A DNA stretch of 64,000 nucleotides from Gymnorhina tibicen (Eukaryota; Chordata; Aves; Passeriformes; Artamidae), in contig VXAZ01018984.1 in the NCBI GenBank assembly GCA_013399875.1, positions 1,268,460-1,332,459 of the forward strand, in the 5' to 3' direction. The notes under the pieces were generated by a model. The model worked only from the letters and a program-made list of their open reading frames with translations, was not told where the DNA came from and did not search any database. This document shows positions 1-13,512 of this stretch, in pieces. The stretch's first letter is position 1. Each line of letters opens with the position of its first letter. The position numbers and the translations under genes were made by a program.

Positions 1-1623
1 CAGAAATACAATGCTATAAAGAAGCAGTCTGAAGATAAGTGATGTCTCTTCTAAACGTTTCCATGAATTAACTAATTATAGATATTATCATCTGCCACTA
101 ATTTTAAAATATGCTTAGAGAAATCATTCTTAAGAGAACTTGGAACAATGCACTGTCAAAGGTGAATAACAACTCCCTGCCCTGTGCACTCCCTCCCTAC
201 TTATGCAGTGTGCTGTTTGGTTTGGTTATTTTTTTCAATTCTGTTTCTATGAAGTCATTATTTTTACTTTAGAGAGGCATAGTTTATGATTATTTTTTAG
301 AGCTTGGCATTACTACAATGGCAGGAAGGGAAGGAATCATGGTGTGTGTGGGAATGGAACAGCAGTTATGCCCTCACCCTTCCTTACCTGTTTGGAAATT
401 TCTGTTTCAATGACTCTGACAAAACCATGGACATTCATGTGATAGAAGCACTAAGAGCAGATGGTCAAGAGATACTTTCTGGTGTCAGATATGCACAGCA
501 AACCAGAGTCTAGTCTTGTGATAATGAGTTTCTTGACTTGTCCCAAGGATGTGGCTTTAATATCTTAAGAAACCATTTTATTTCAACAACAAAGTCTGTG
601 TCTTCCTTGTCAGGGTAATCCAGTGATATAACTTTGATGCACGTTTTTCTCATGTCCGTAAGTTCAGTTAATGAGTTTTGTATCAGTATTTGTAGTCTGC
701 TTTGTGTGGTTTTTTTCATGTTTTGAATTCAGTTGTTCAGAATTACTTGCCTGCTTTAATTAAAATAAGATTCCGAGCTGTTTGCCTCGGTAACCTCTTT
801 GCCAAAAATTGTTCTCCAGAGGTAGAATTCTACAGGGTTTGAACTATGCCTTCTTGGTTCTTGATGTGAGGCCTGTTCAGTCTCATGTGACACTGCACGC
901 TGCCCCTTGGATCCAATCATTCAGTGTTCCCACTGGGCTCATTCTGATGGCTGACTGGACAGTCTGGTGAGAGAGTAAGGAGAAGGAGTGCTGTTGTGTT
1001 GGGAGAAGTCAGGAACTTCACTCGGGAGTCAGATTTTTGAAGATAGACTCTGAACTCAGTTGCTCCAGACTCTACTGCACCAGGTACTCTGCAAGGGAGA
1101 GTTACAGCCCACTATGGGGTGCCTGCTGGTCCACAGAAGTTGAAATAGCTTGAGAGAAACTAAGAGGAACTGGAGGAGTTGTTCTCCTTGGGGGATAGAG
1201 TTTGAATAGCTCAGTGAGTGGCAGATCAGCAGATCTCCAAATGAGGCCATCCTTCACTGAACTTGGCCGAATAGGGTAGATAAGAGCAAGCTGTCATTTC
1301 AGCTTCTGACAGTTATCATTTTGGAATATCTACTGAACAGAGCCAGGTGAATCAAGTCACCCAAGTATGTCTGACCTCTTGCATAACAAAATGAGAATGG
1401 TTTTCTCAAAGGCTTCTTATGAACCTAATGAGTACCGTGACTGGTATGAAAACAGAGGAGGTTAGAAAATGCTAGGTACAATTCTAAGTAATTCTCTGCA
1501 GTACACAAACTTTTGGCAATTCCTATTCCTTGCTCTCTACTTGTTCTCTCAACTTTTAGATCATAGGATAAGGTTTGAATTTCCTGAATTCCTGCTCACA
1601 ATCTGTTTCTACTATGTAGAGGG

Positions 1624-1642
1624 AAAAAAAAAAAAAAAAAAA
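1624..1642. repeat. Poly-A run (19 A)
   Basis: An uninterrupted run of A with no recognisable retroposed sequence before it. It could be the tail of an unrecognised retrocopy, but no AATAAA signal or flanking duplication was found, so it is listed as simple sequence only. Confidence 0.8.
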
Positions 1643-4600
1643 GACTAGGAAATTTATCTCCTTATTTCAGGGCTCTCAAGCCCTGCATAGTGTGCTTTTT
1701 TGTTTATAGAGACAGAAAGGTCAGATGAAGCAGACTTCCATTTGCTATGCTCAGCAGCTGGTTTGATAATATTATTCATTCTCTTGTGTTTCCTCAGAGC
1801 ATATTTCCTTCCAAACCAGATCTTCTCATAGAGGTAAATGCCATAATCTTATCGACACTTTAAGAACTTTAATGTTCTCTCTGTGATTGTCTCTCCTAAT
1901 AGTTTTCAAGTAAAAGATCATTTGTTCAGTAACCCTACTGCCTTTTTTGTCTCAGAAAAGTGTTTGAAGAAAATTTTAAGTCCTTTACTGCCTAGTGTAG
2001 CAATGCAATTCATTCTCTTCTGTCTTTTCTTGTAGTGTCTCAGGAAGAAACCTCCAATTCCTTCCTTTTTTCTTCACTGCCAAGGAATAGAGGAACACAA
2101 CAGTCTTGTTGCCCACAAATCACAGCAGGAAGTTATAAGCTTTAGCAGTGGTATGGTTTTTAGAAACCTCTTTGAATGGTAACAGAGAAATAAAAAGGGA
2201 AGCAAAAAAGAAACCACAAAGTGGTTCAACAGTTTCACAAGCAGTGGGCAGTTACAGTACACTTTATTCCTTCTCCTACAACACCCAGTGTAAAACGTCA
2301 TTTATCTTCTAGAAATTATGCCCTTTATTGTTGATTCAATTTTTCTTCACAAGTCCCTTCAGACCTGGGACCATGGCTAAGCAAGCTGTTCCTTTCAGTA
2401 GCTTTAGCCCTTGCAAGCTGCCCTACCAGGTAACTTTTGCAACACCTTCGTGCTAAGTCCCTTAATCCTTTTCCATTCCTCTCACCCACACGCATCTGGA
2501 AATTAGAATGCAATTCCAGTGTGGCTAACGTAGACATTAGCGATAAGGAATAACTTCCTCAACAATGGGGGAAGTCCTAATGACATAAGTTACTCTGCCT
2601 GTGACCCATCTTTCAAAGATTCTGTTACCAGAGACCTTCCAGGATGATATTCCTAGGTCTGTCCCCCATAAAAGGAAGGAACTGGACTCTGATCACTTCC
2701 AACACCTTCTCATTTTATGTGAAGGGTAATGACTGTTTTACTCTAAACACTGAATTACTCATGACTATATCTAAACACTGGGACTTGATCACATTGATTG
2801 TTCTCCTTGAAGACTTGGCCTCAGCATATTACAACCCTCTCCCAACCCTTCATGTCTGTTTTTCTTCCCATGGGAAGTAAGGAATGGGAAAAAGTGGTGG
2901 GGGGAATCAGAAAGTTTGTGAACGCCTGTCTTGGCATGGGGTTGGGATGCAGACAGAGATGGCAGTGAGACCAAATGGCTGGGAAGGACCCCCAGATTCT
3001 TCAGTGAAGATACAGAAAACATTTAATATGAGAAAAATGTTAAATAAGTTGCTACTAGGAGCATGTACAAGGAATGTGATGGTCTGGAGCATTTTAACAG
3101 ATGCAAAAACTTACGGTATTTCAGTAGAAATAGTAGAAGTCACTAGTTTAGCTTGTCCATGACTTACCATTTGAAATTTCCCAGCAACTTGAGGTTGTTT
3201 AGGGGATGCCTTCTTCAGATCCTCTCGGTGCAGGGATATTGTAATGGATTCCTTATGGAAATCAGGATTTGACAGAAAATGAAAGGATGATTTAAGAAGA
3301 GAAGGTCTGATGATGAGAAGTAGCAGCAGTGAAAAAGCTCCAAAGTAGGCAGTGAAAGAAGCAAAGTTATTAAAAAAAAGAGAAACTTTTCTTTGTCATC
3401 AAAGAAATTATAGAATAAACTGGACTGATTTCCAAGCCACACTATGACACAGCTTCCCTGTGTTTTTTGGGATGTTAAATTATTCATTTTAGTAAATACC
3501 CACTTTTTGGAAATCTAGGTCATATCAGATATGTAGCAGAATGAGATTCTTTATTAATCACCTGTATCCTATCATATACTCTCTTCCACTACACTAACAA
3601 GAAAGAGAAAACCTTTAGACATAGATCTGCTTTTCCTGGTAGGCACATTAAACAGTTCTGCAGTAATCAGGTGTGGTATTCAGAAACAAAGCTACTGTGA
3701 TTCCAGAGCTTTACTTTCAAAACCTGTCTAGCACTAAATTCCATCCCAACAAACACCTTTGGCCTTTTTTGAGGCCTGCCTGACTTTTCACTAAGAATAC
3801 CCAGACATTTCAGAATAAGTTACAACACTTGGAAGCTATGAAGAACCATTTCTACCCTTCTGCCTCATTTCTCCCTCCTTTGTTTCACGTTGTTTTTTCT
3901 CCCTGATGCCTGACCAGAGTAAATGCCTGAGTGTCTCATGTTTATTCACCAGGCTGCTGATGATAATCATGATGAAATCTCAGTAGCTTTCAGCTAGGGC
4001 AAGTGTTATTTTTTTAGAAAGCATTTCTATTCCAAGTTATTGCATATGATATCTTAGGCCTTGATCTTATGAAAATCGTACTCGATGCCAGGAGTAGTCA
4101 GGCTGGTAAAGCCAAGCACATACATAAATGTTGGCAGGATTTGTTCTTTCCTAAGTGTAAGAGTGAAATAATTTAACAAATTGTGTCATACATGTAAGGG
4201 GTATTTATCAGGCCCACATGGAACAGCTGTTAATAGTTTAGAACTATAATCTGTGTATCCATGTCAATATATGTGGATGTATACCCCAGGTGAAGGTTTT
4301 TGGAAACAGCCACGATGTGGTGTGTTGCAAAACAAGTTGGAATAGGCTGCTTGTGTGTTTGGGTGTGGTTAAAGTGCTGGAATTTTAGGACTGCATCTTG
4401 TCACAGCTACAGAAATAAAAGTTCTTCCAGGTTTGTTACAGGAGCTCCTGTCTGCCACCTTGTGTGACAACATCTAAAGTACAGAATTGTACATTTGGAG
4501 GAAAACGAGTAGCGGTGGTGGTTAGATTTTAAAACTAAGTGCTGTACCTTCAGATCATTGAGGTATGGACTCCCTTGGAAAAATACTCAGCTGAGCACTA

Positions 4601-5098
4601 GAAAAGTTCTTTGGGAGAGAAGGACGTGAACACACATTGTGAATATGTACTAATTAGAGAGACCAGACTAAAATATTTCTATGCGGAGAAATAATAAACG
4701 AAATGCAGGTACCTGTACTGCTAACAGATGACAGTCCTGATCTTATACGAGGGGAACTAGAAAACTGCCATTGCTTCTCAAAAGCATAAGGAGATCCTAT
4801 CCTTTACCTCTACATTAACTGGCAAAATTAGTTTATTATTTTCATACTGCTCTCTGGCCTATTTCTCTTAAGCCTGTGGTGATTAAGAGTTAGTGATGTT
4901 TTGCCTGTCATAAATTCTCCTTCTTTTTGCCTGTGTGGCACAGACTTTAATTTGTAACTTCTAATTCCATCTTTCCACAGTGAGCTTCTGCTGATCTGCT
5001 CTTTATATCTTGTTTTCAAAGTATTCCAGATTGTATCAGCTGGATCTATTTTCCTGCCCCAAGATACATTTCCTGCTTCCACTGTTGTAGTCCAAACA

Positions 5099-5159
5099 AC
5101 TCTACACCTCTTTACTTAGCTGTGTTAGAGGACTCTACGCCTCTTTACTTAGCTGTGTT
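5099..5159. repeat. 33-bp tandem duplication (two copies)
   Basis: A 28-bp core beginning ACTCTAC and ending AGCTGTGTT occurs at 5099-5126 and again at 5132-5159, 33 bp apart. The copies differ at one position (A versus G). The near identity implies a recent local duplication, probably by replication slippage. Confidence 0.9.
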
Positions 5160-5484
5160 CCCAGCTGTTAGTCCTTAGAGCTACTGCCAGCCTTTAATGG
5201 AGTTTGTATCCAGGCAGAGAAATGGGAGATGCCGAGTTAACTTGGCACTGAGATCAGTAGGAGAAGAGCAAATTCAGCATGCTAAGAACATTGAAGCCCA
5301 GGTACATGTAGGTATTTCATTATCCAGATTCAAACTTCTGACTCCCCACAGATTTCAGTGATGAGTTATCCCTCTAATTAAGAGTCGTGGCAGATAACTT
5401 CTGCTCATTTTACTTGCCTAAGTAACCTAGTAAAGGCAGGGGCACTTCTGGACTAAATGAGGTGAAGTGTTTGGATACACTACA

Positions 5485-6038
5485 AAGCAGGTCAAGGGAT
5501 GTGATCCTGCCCCTCTGCTCAGCCCTGGTGAGGCACATCTGGAGTGCTGTGTCCAGGTCTGGGCTCCCCAGTACAGGAGAGACATGGAGCGAGTCCAGCC
5601 AAGGGCACCAGAGATGATTAAGCGACTGGAGAACCTTTCTTACAAGGAAAGACTGAGGGATCTGGGCCTGTTCAGTCTTGAGAGGAGACAAATGAGAGGG
5701 GACCTCATCAGTGTCTGTCAGTATCTGCAGGGAGGGTGCCAAGAGGATGGACCAAGCTCTGCTCAGTAGTGCCGAGCAATAGGACAAGAGGAACGGGCAG
5801 ACACTGACGCTCAGAAAGTTCCACCTGAACATGAGGGAGAACTTCTTTACTGTGCAGGGACAGAGCACTGGAACAGATTGCCCAGAGAGGTTGTAGAGAT
5901 ATCTCAGTGGAGATATTCAAGAACTGCCTGGGTACAATTCTATGTCATGCACTCTGGGATGACCCTGCTTGAGCAGGGAAGTTGGACCAGATGACCCACT
6001 GGGGTATCTCCCAATCTTACCCATTCTGTGATTCTGTA
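5485..6038 (+). mobile_element. CR1 LINE, 5'-truncated copy with 3' end
   Basis: This is the 3' portion of a CR1 non-LTR retrotransposon. It is recognised by the run CTCTGCTCAGCCCTGGTGAG near 5514, the GAAGTTCCACCTGAACATGAG-like block near 5815, the GACCAGATGACCCACT block near 5985, and a 3' end made of ATTCTGTG units ending at 6038. A degraded C-terminal part of the ORF2 (reverse transcriptase) frame is still readable at about 5540-5725, with residues such as HLECCVQVWAPQYRRDMERV and then NLSYKERLRDLGLFSLERR. CR1 copies are normally 5'-truncated and lack target-site duplications, as here. Open frames on the opposite strand (for example 5410-5868) are antisense shadows of this element. It shares a small deletion after GTGAGGC with the copy at 42 kb, which suggests the same subfamily. 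Confidence 0.95.
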
Positions 6039-9000
6039 AAACAAACAAGTTGTTTAAATTACTTAGCTAATGACCTTTGTTCATTATCTAACCCCCTTAC
6101 CAGTACTTATAAGTGCAATTAAACAAATGTGGAATCAAAACCAAGATATACAAATCTAAAATTAGAAAACGAATTAGTTCTATATTTCCTGGTTTTAAAG
6201 GGGAAACATTTTTCACCAGATTGAGAAAACTGTGAAAAATTTCTCATTAAATTAATAAAGTATTTAAAGATAATCTTGATAATTAATGTACTTACAGCTG
6301 ATCTTCAAAGACTTGAAATAATGTTGATATGAAAGCACATAGTCTTATGCAATGTTATACAGGTATTTGTACATGTATGCAGTGATAGATGTTTTCTAGA
6401 GTGGACTTCAAGTCAACTTTAAAAGTTTGACTCCTCTAAAGTTAGACATTTACTTCAATCTGCTAATCTAGATTCCCTTGTTAGTCAGTGGGGAGAAATA
6501 AGGAACTCTAAAATGTCTTTCTGGCCATCTTGTGAATGGTGGGACAAACCAGAAACTGAAAGTTCTCTTTCAGAGTGGAGGGCAGTCTGTTCAGCTTGCC
6601 TGCTACTTTGATGTTTATCTTTTCAGCAGCTGACATTTGAAGAAAAACCACCATTTCCTATGACAGCAAATCATTTTTCACCACAGATCTCATGCCACTG
6701 GATTAAAACAGTGAGTTATTAAAGCTCTAGGAAATCCTCACCATCCTTTCAATACGAGACTTTGGGAAGCTCCATAGGAGATTTAAAGTTGTGTGGGAGT
6801 AGGGTGTTTTTATGGTGTGGGAAGGGTGGTTTTTGATCAAAGACTGGAAAATGTGTCCATCATTTTGTTCATGCTCTGACTGTAGGAGTTAGAATTCCTG
6901 CTTGGATACAGAATCCTTGCTGTGACTTCTGAGGAATGCTAGAAGATCAGAAAGTGAAGAAGAACATTTCATTTGCTCAAAAAATGTTGTGCAGCTACAA
7001 GATGAACAGCACCTTGTAGAATCAATCCCCACAACACCAACCAACTTAATGAAGATTATTCCTGAAGCAATCTATTCATTACTGCTGATCAAAAATCTTG
7101 TGCCTGCTGAATGTATACTGCCAGACATTCTACTCCCCCAGAATCGCCCTGTGCTATCATCCTACACTGAAAGTTTACACTTCCTCGGTCTGCTCTAGTT
7201 TATATCAAATGGAGATTATTAAGTTATACACAGGGGAACAGGTGGGTGGAGCAGCTGGCATGAGAAGTGAGCAGCCTGACAACAGAAAAAAAATCAGGGT
7301 AGATTGCAGCACAAAAATTTTCCTAGGAAATTGCAAATTTCACAATCTGTTCATGAGAACTGATGGTATAGCTCGTGTGCCAGGTAACAAGTCTGGGAGA
7401 CTCTAGACTTCATTGGAAGCAGACTATTCAAGACCTTCAAAGATCTTGTTAGTTTTGGCTTCAGTCTATTACACTATATCAAGCAATCCTACTCATTCTG
7501 GAAAGCAACTCTTTATGAATTTCTAAAGTAGATTGAAAAGGTCACAGTGGTTTTTCAGTCTTAATTGACTGGCTGGCTGACTGACTGGTTTACTTGTATT
7601 TTTTACTGCAGATGAAACTTTAAAGACAGCTCTATGAACTCTCAAAATCATACAGAATTTGAGGGGTTTATCCTTGGTTTAATTCAGTGACATGAAGAAA
7701 ACGTCATCTTGAACTTGTTCGAACAAACACCAGTTAAAGAAAGCTGCCCGACTAAACAAACTCCCCTGAATTTGGGTACAGTGTGCAGGGTGACCTAGTG
7801 GAATGAAGAGTTAGACATTCAGAAGCACTCAAAATTTAGATTCTAATGAACTGGGATAGCCAAGGAGAATGCAGTAAGTCAGGACAACGTGATAAGGCTA
7901 AAGTGGCAAAGTTTCTACAATAAGTAAACGTGTAGACGGCTATGGAGAAAGTAGGTCACAAGATCAGATGTGGAAGAAAAGATAAGCTGCCAGTTAATGT
8001 CTAATACTGTGGCAGTTTATCCTTTATCATTTACAGGGATCCCAGACTGAAACAGCCTCTTAGTTAGGTCATTCTCTCAGGACACAGAGTCTTACCTTTG
8101 TGAGCTCAGTGTTGTCATGGTTTATCTCTGACTGTCTCCTGTTTTGACTTAAGAAGCTTTTCTCATTAAAGTTTCATTAAAACATACATTTCTGCAAAGA
8201 ATTGCGCTTCTAACAAATCAGCATTTTTCAAATGAAAAGTGCTTAATCAAAAAGTTTCCAGCCAAGTCTAATTATAGCATCCTTTCTAAATGTTTCAGGG
8301 TTTCAGACAGCACTTCATAAAGTAACACAATGAAACATTAGTTATTACTGGTCTTTCATATTACTCAAATTACAAGAAACAATTAAATATGTTATAAAAG
8401 ATATCTTGATAAGCATTTGACATGCCACTGAATAACATTTGGTGTCTCAAGTTTCTAATTTGTCTCCTTTAAAATCAAACTTCCTTCTATTTCTTATCTG
8501 AATTACTGTTGAACACAAGCCAAAGTTCACTTGGACTTCCTTTCTACATAAATTCAATTAAGAAATGTAAACATTTGGAGTCTCTTTTGGGGGGGAGGCA
8601 GTGAAAAAAAAGGAAAAATAAAAGGAAGACCGTCAGTGGGAAAGATGCATGTAGGCCAAGAGGGGAGAGAACTATTTTTATGTGGAGAAAAGAATCAGTA
8701 GTAGCTTTTGACATGGACAAAGTAATCTGTTACTAGAGGCAGCTTGTGACAGAGGTCAGTCAGACAGCTGTGCGTGAGAGAAAGGTAACCCAGCACAGTC
8801 ACAGGGAACAAAATGCTGCTAATGGCAGGCAAATGTGTTTAGCTTTTGGAAATATTTTTACTACTGTGGAACATGCAGTGAGTGCTGGTTTGAAACCAGT
8901 ATATTTGGTTTTTCTTGACATGCTGCTTCTCATAGGCTTTTGTCGAACAATCTGCAAAGTCCTGGTATAATCTAAAAGGCTGTGGTAAATTTTACAAAAG

Positions 9001-12000
9001 TAAAGGTAAAGAGAGAAATATGACAACAATAGCAGGAGAGAGAATATAGGGTAAAAGACTCAGCATGGAAGCTCATCTGTGCATTATTTTAAGGCAAACT
9101 TAATCCAGTAACATGGGAATTGTCAATGCAGGTTTGAGACCAGCGCGCTGGCAAAAGCTGGATAATACATGCAAAGGCCAACACACTTCTGAGTCATTGT
9201 CTAGAGTCTGGTAAAGGAAGTGACAGCTGGTGGTGTTCTTAATATCAGCATCCAATCCAAGGAAACCAGCTGAAGCATGTAGCTGAGAAAATTCATTACC
9301 CATTTAAAAAGTTCAAAGGGTATGTGAGGAAAGTTAGAAAAAGACTTTGGCTTTTGAACACTCAGCTCTTTCACAGGAGCTCCAGGAGTTATAAAAACTT
9401 GTTTAAGAATGCATGCTGAGAATATTTCAGCTAAATGACTCTTAAAAACTGGGCTTACACAAGGTATGAATTCCAAGCAAGTAGACAAAATCCTTTAGCT
9501 GAGATAGACAAAGCAAAAGGAAACCCCCAAACCAACCCACACCAACACCACCCCCCTAAAATTCCTAAAACTCCAGTACCAGTGGGTGCTTGACATATAT
9601 ATTTGCTTTTCTTTGATATTCTTTAAACATGTTTGTTTAAAAGCATTTCTGGAAAGCTTCTGCAGAACCCAGCCTGAAATAAGCATTTAAACCGTGGGAT
9701 CTCAACATCCTGGTTAGGAGTAGCCATGGATTTGGTTTATACCACGGCAAAACAAATATGGAATGCAGGCCCTTTCTGATCACAGAGGAGACTTATTCCA
9801 TGAAGGGCTAGGAAATGACACCCCCCTTTAAATCACGTTGCTAGTGGTGCTCAAGAATAGGGAGGGTCTATTAGGAAGGCTGACCCTGGAGCTCTGGGAA
9901 ACCTGACTGTCCTTGGGTGTCCAAGCTGGAAGACAGCAGCAAACTCAACAGGTTGGGGCTGGGACAATTAAAGAGTCATTTGGGGATGTAAAAGAAGCTC
10001 TCTGTGCTGGAAGTGGCCAGGGAGAAGGATTTGACAACATCTTGGTTTATAAACAGCAGTGGGCAGCTATTTGTAAGATCAAGTTGGATATTATTACTCA
10101 GGTGTCAGATGGATATATAAGATATTGATGAATTATAGCCATCTATTTTGTGGCATCAATGCTGTCTCCCCAGACAGTATTTTTATAATCTGCTTTAAAT
10201 ATAGCTTGAGCAGAAAAAAATTAACACGAATCTAGATGTTTCAGGACTTGTCCAGCATTAATAGAATTGTACAGAAACAGCTGGACCAAATCTTTGATAG
10301 AATTTTATTATTAGCTCTTGAAAAGGAAATTATTGTAGATTTGCTCACATGTCTTCCGACTGTTACACTGTTGCTCTTTTATATGAGCTTTTGGTAGACC
10401 ACCCTAAGCTTTCATAGTTTTTTGGTAGTTCGTTTCCAGGCAGCAAAAATTTGAATCTTTTCCTGAATCATGGCCTTTCCTGTTGTTGGTGAGTAGAGCA
10501 GTTCAATTATTTTAGTGTCCTTTTCCTCTTGCACTTTCTCATCTGCTGTGTTTTCCAGAAGAGGGTCTTCATTTATTGCAAATTGACCAAACATTATCAA
10601 AGCATAGTTACATTTTTCTCACATGCTTTTCATGTGAGAAAGTGTAACACTGACAGAAGAAATGTTGTCTGTGGTGACAAAAAGAGGGTTTAGGTCACCT
10701 ACAGAAATAGAAATCAGCCTTACATCTGGCCCGACATTATTGTGTGCTAAAAGAAAATGACACCAAGTTTCATGTGTGCTGTGTCCCTAGAAAAGGCAGG
10801 AACCCTCTTTCTCTTTAACAACTCTATTTTCAGAGTATGCAGCTGTCCCCAGTGATCAGAGCTCACAGACCCAGATTACTGTAGTCTTTGGTCTTTTCTT
10901 TTGGCCATGATATTGTGGCTGAATTTACTATCCTGTGCATCTTTTAGATATATATTTTGCTTTTTTAGGTTTTCAGTGTTGGAAACAGACATAGTATGGA
11001 TGAAAATTGGCAGAAAAACGTGAAAAGCTTCAGGATTTTGAGTCAGGTGGCAGAACATTCGGGAAGCTTCTGGCACACCACAGATGGTCGGTATAAACTG
11101 TTGTGGCAGAGCAGCTCTGCCAGGAACCCCATGGAGTTTATTTCTAAAGTAAACTTTTAAAAATACAAAGGATGAAAAATTAATATAACTTGAGATCACT
11201 GGTCATATGTTAGTTTGTTGTAATGAAGTTCCTTATCACCCCATCTTTTCCTTTCGCCTCCCCCAGTTATATAAGATTAGTATCCCCATTTTCCTAATTC
11301 CACCTTTTCTGATCTTTGTACTCTTTCAGACAAATCAGATGGCTGGACTGGGGATACAGCATAGTATTAAACTGTGTAAAAATAATGTTTTAGGTAAGGT
11401 TACAAGTTTTATTATATTAAACCATATTCTGATTTGAATTATGGTATGAAGTGTGAAAATTTTGGCAGAGGATTTGGAATAGGAGTGGATGACTGTAATA
11501 CTGAAATATGAACAAGATTTTTTTTTTCCCCTTGTTGATGTTTTTTGGGGGCTTGGCTTTTTTTTTTTTTTTTAACAAAGGAGAAAATGTTCTTAGAGAA
11601 GAATAATTTTCAGCTGAAAAGTTCCCAGGCACACAGAACAAATTGGATTAACACAAAGTTTGGGAATTTGATTGAGTTTTTTTCAAGAATATTGGCCATA
11701 TTTCAGAATTTCTTGCAAACGTGATCCATGGTGCTTGGCAAATCTTAGCTGCCAACTGATATTTCAAGAAGAAACCTCTCTTCATAAAGTTAGTGTTAAC
11801 TTCTTAATCATTTCTTTTACTTCCTTTATTAGCTAGAGAAATCAGCATTTAGAAATGTCAATCAAAAAAGTACAAAGGGATTCCAAGATGGGATGCATCA
11901 TTTAATAATGATTCCATTGTACAGTACTGCAAAAATGTAAATACTGCTTTAGCTACTTGAGATACCAGTTAAAACTTTCTATGTTTAAGAAGGTCTTAAT

Positions 12001-13226
12001 ATCAATGTCAAAATATATTAGTTGTCAAAATAAGAAAATATTCATCTTACCAGTAAGATATCTTCCAGGGTAACACCACGTCCTCTCCACCTTAAAGTCC
12101 CAAACACTGAATACAACTGTGTTTTTTTCTGTGACATTTTGATGTGAAGTTTTACTCAAGATTTCTTTAAACTGGGTAATAAAGGAGGACGAACTGAGGT
12201 TACCTGGGCGAATTTGATTGTTTCTAAAAGCGATGCATCTGTTGAATTTTCAATGAGTATTTTTGCCCTCTGTACCTCAGCCTTTCAATCTGGTGAAAGA
12301 ACTTATTATTATATTTCTTTCAGGTGGAATCCCTGTGAAGTTAATAGCAAAATTCCATGGGGTGGAGGCTAGACTTTTTGGGTCAATGAATATAGATCCA
12401 TCCTGGGAATTAAATTAGAGGCTAAACAGAATAGTTTGAGATTGAACTATGCCCAGTGCTGTTGCTTTTTTTCTAAGTTTTTTTCTCCCTTTCCCATGTT
12501 TGAAAGGAAGGAAGTAAAACCCTTTCTAGGCTAAGTCAGAGAACATAACCTAGAATTGCTGTATGAATGGACACAAAGAAGCCAGGTATAAAGCTTGGAA
12601 GATGCATTAGTGAGATAATATGAGGAGTTCAGTCTGAGGGAAAACTGGATTGGTGACTAATAACATACGTTCAGCAGTAGTCTCATGTCTTTTACGTGGA
12701 GTATGAGTGCTGTGTCATGTATACAGTGCCATTCTTGTCTTGCAGGATGGAACCAAGTTGGGAAAACTCGCAGACAGGGTTATATATCTGCAATAACCTA
12801 TTCTCATTATATAATCAGGTGTAATCATGCTATGATTTACTATAATGTTCCATTTGTGGTGAATCTGTACGTGAAGCCATATTTTAATGTTTCAGATTGT
12901 TAGTCTGGTGTGTTATTTGGTTGTTGTACCTTTCCACATCCATAGCAACAATTTAGGTATTCTCAGCACATAATAATTGTGAAAAAATCAAATTGCATCT
13001 GCTTTTGCCAAAGGAAGTCTGAATAAACCTTCCCTGGTTAAACATCACTTGTTTCCACTCGTGGGCTGGTTAAACGAAGTCTTGTGTGTTGGTGTTGCTC
13101 AAAATAAACTGACTGTAATGCAATTCTTGGCCCTCTTCAGTAACCCGATGCTGTGAGCACTTCTTTGCTTCCTCCTGGACAACTTTTCAGCGACTTTTCA
13201 GTGCCTTATTGCCTTGAAACTGTTAG
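6039..13226. other. AT-rich non-coding sequence
   Basis: No gene or interspersed repeat was recognised. There is low-complexity A/C-rich sequence at about 9515-9560, T runs at about 11519 and 11560, and a strong short hairpin at 10607-10648, listed separately. Open frames of up to about 107 codons (such as 10876-11199 on the - strand) have no recognisable domain. Confidence 0.7.
10607..10648. other. Short near-perfect inverted repeat (hairpin)
   Basis: Arms 10607-10625 and 10631-10648 are reverse complements: the inner 11 bp (TTTCTCACATG against CATGTGAGAAA) are perfect, and the outer GTTACA/TGTAAC parts also pair, with one bulge or mismatch between. The loop is five bases (CTTTT). RNA from either strand could fold into a stem of about 17 pairs. 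That is shorter than a typical pre-miRNA stem, so no RNA gene is claimed. Confidence 0.85.
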
Positions 13227-13512
13227 AGAATCACAGAGTGTTTTAGGTAGGACAAGACCCTTAAGATCATTGAGTCCAACCATTAACCCAGCACTGCCAT
13301 GGTCATCACTAAACCATGTCCCCAAGTGCCACACCTACACGTCTTACAAATACCTCCAAGGATGGAGACTCAACCACTTCCCTGGGCAGCCTGTTCCAGT
13401 ACTAGATAACCCCTTTGGGGAAGAAATTCTTCTTAATATACAACCTTAACCTCCCCTGGCACAACTTAAAGCTGTTTGTTCTTGTCATGTCACTTGTTAC
13501 TTGAGATGCTCT
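13227..13512 (-). mobile_element. CR1 LINE 3' end, reverse orientation
   Basis: The + strand begins with AGAATCACAGAGTG, the reverse complement of a CR1 3' terminus. It then reads through GATCATTGAGTCCAACCATT, CCAAGTGCCACACCTACACG, CCTGGGCAGCCTGTTCCAGT and CCTCCCCTGGCACAACTT, all familiar blocks of avian CR1 3' regions. Similarity fades after about 13512, so this is a 5'-truncated copy of about 285 bp. Its GGGTTAATGGTTGGA motif (read on the - strand) matches the small fragment at 41962-42033. The 98-codon + strand frame at 13153-13449 is antisense to the element and is not a gene. Confidence 0.95.

Larger units (their letters stand above)
1..5484. other. AT-rich non-coding sequence
   Basis: No protein, RNA gene or clear transposon was recognised. 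Open frames are under 95 codons, lie on both strands and show no familiar domain. The stretch holds a pure A run near 1624 and a tandem duplication near 5100, listed separately. Segments around 840-1260 and 2330-2530 are somewhat richer in G+C than their surroundings, but I could not assign them to a repeat family. Most consistent with intergenic or deep intronic vertebrate DNA. Confidence 0.75.

Noticed and set aside
5410..5868. 152-codon open frame on the - strand
   Set aside because: It lies almost wholly on the antisense strand of the CR1 at 5485-6038, and similar frames occur antisense to the other CR1.
8220..8241. Inverted repeat GCATTTTTCA / TGAAAAGTGC
   Set aside because: Short arms with a mismatch and a two-base loop; not distinctive.
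10412..10600. 62-codon - strand frame with a charged, protein-like composition
   Set aside because: Too short and not recognised; the acidic and lysine-rich look follows from purine-rich sequence on that strand.
12044..12059. Small inverted repeat ATCTTAC-CA-GTAAGAT
   Set aside because: Only seven bases per arm in AT-rich DNA, so expected by chance.
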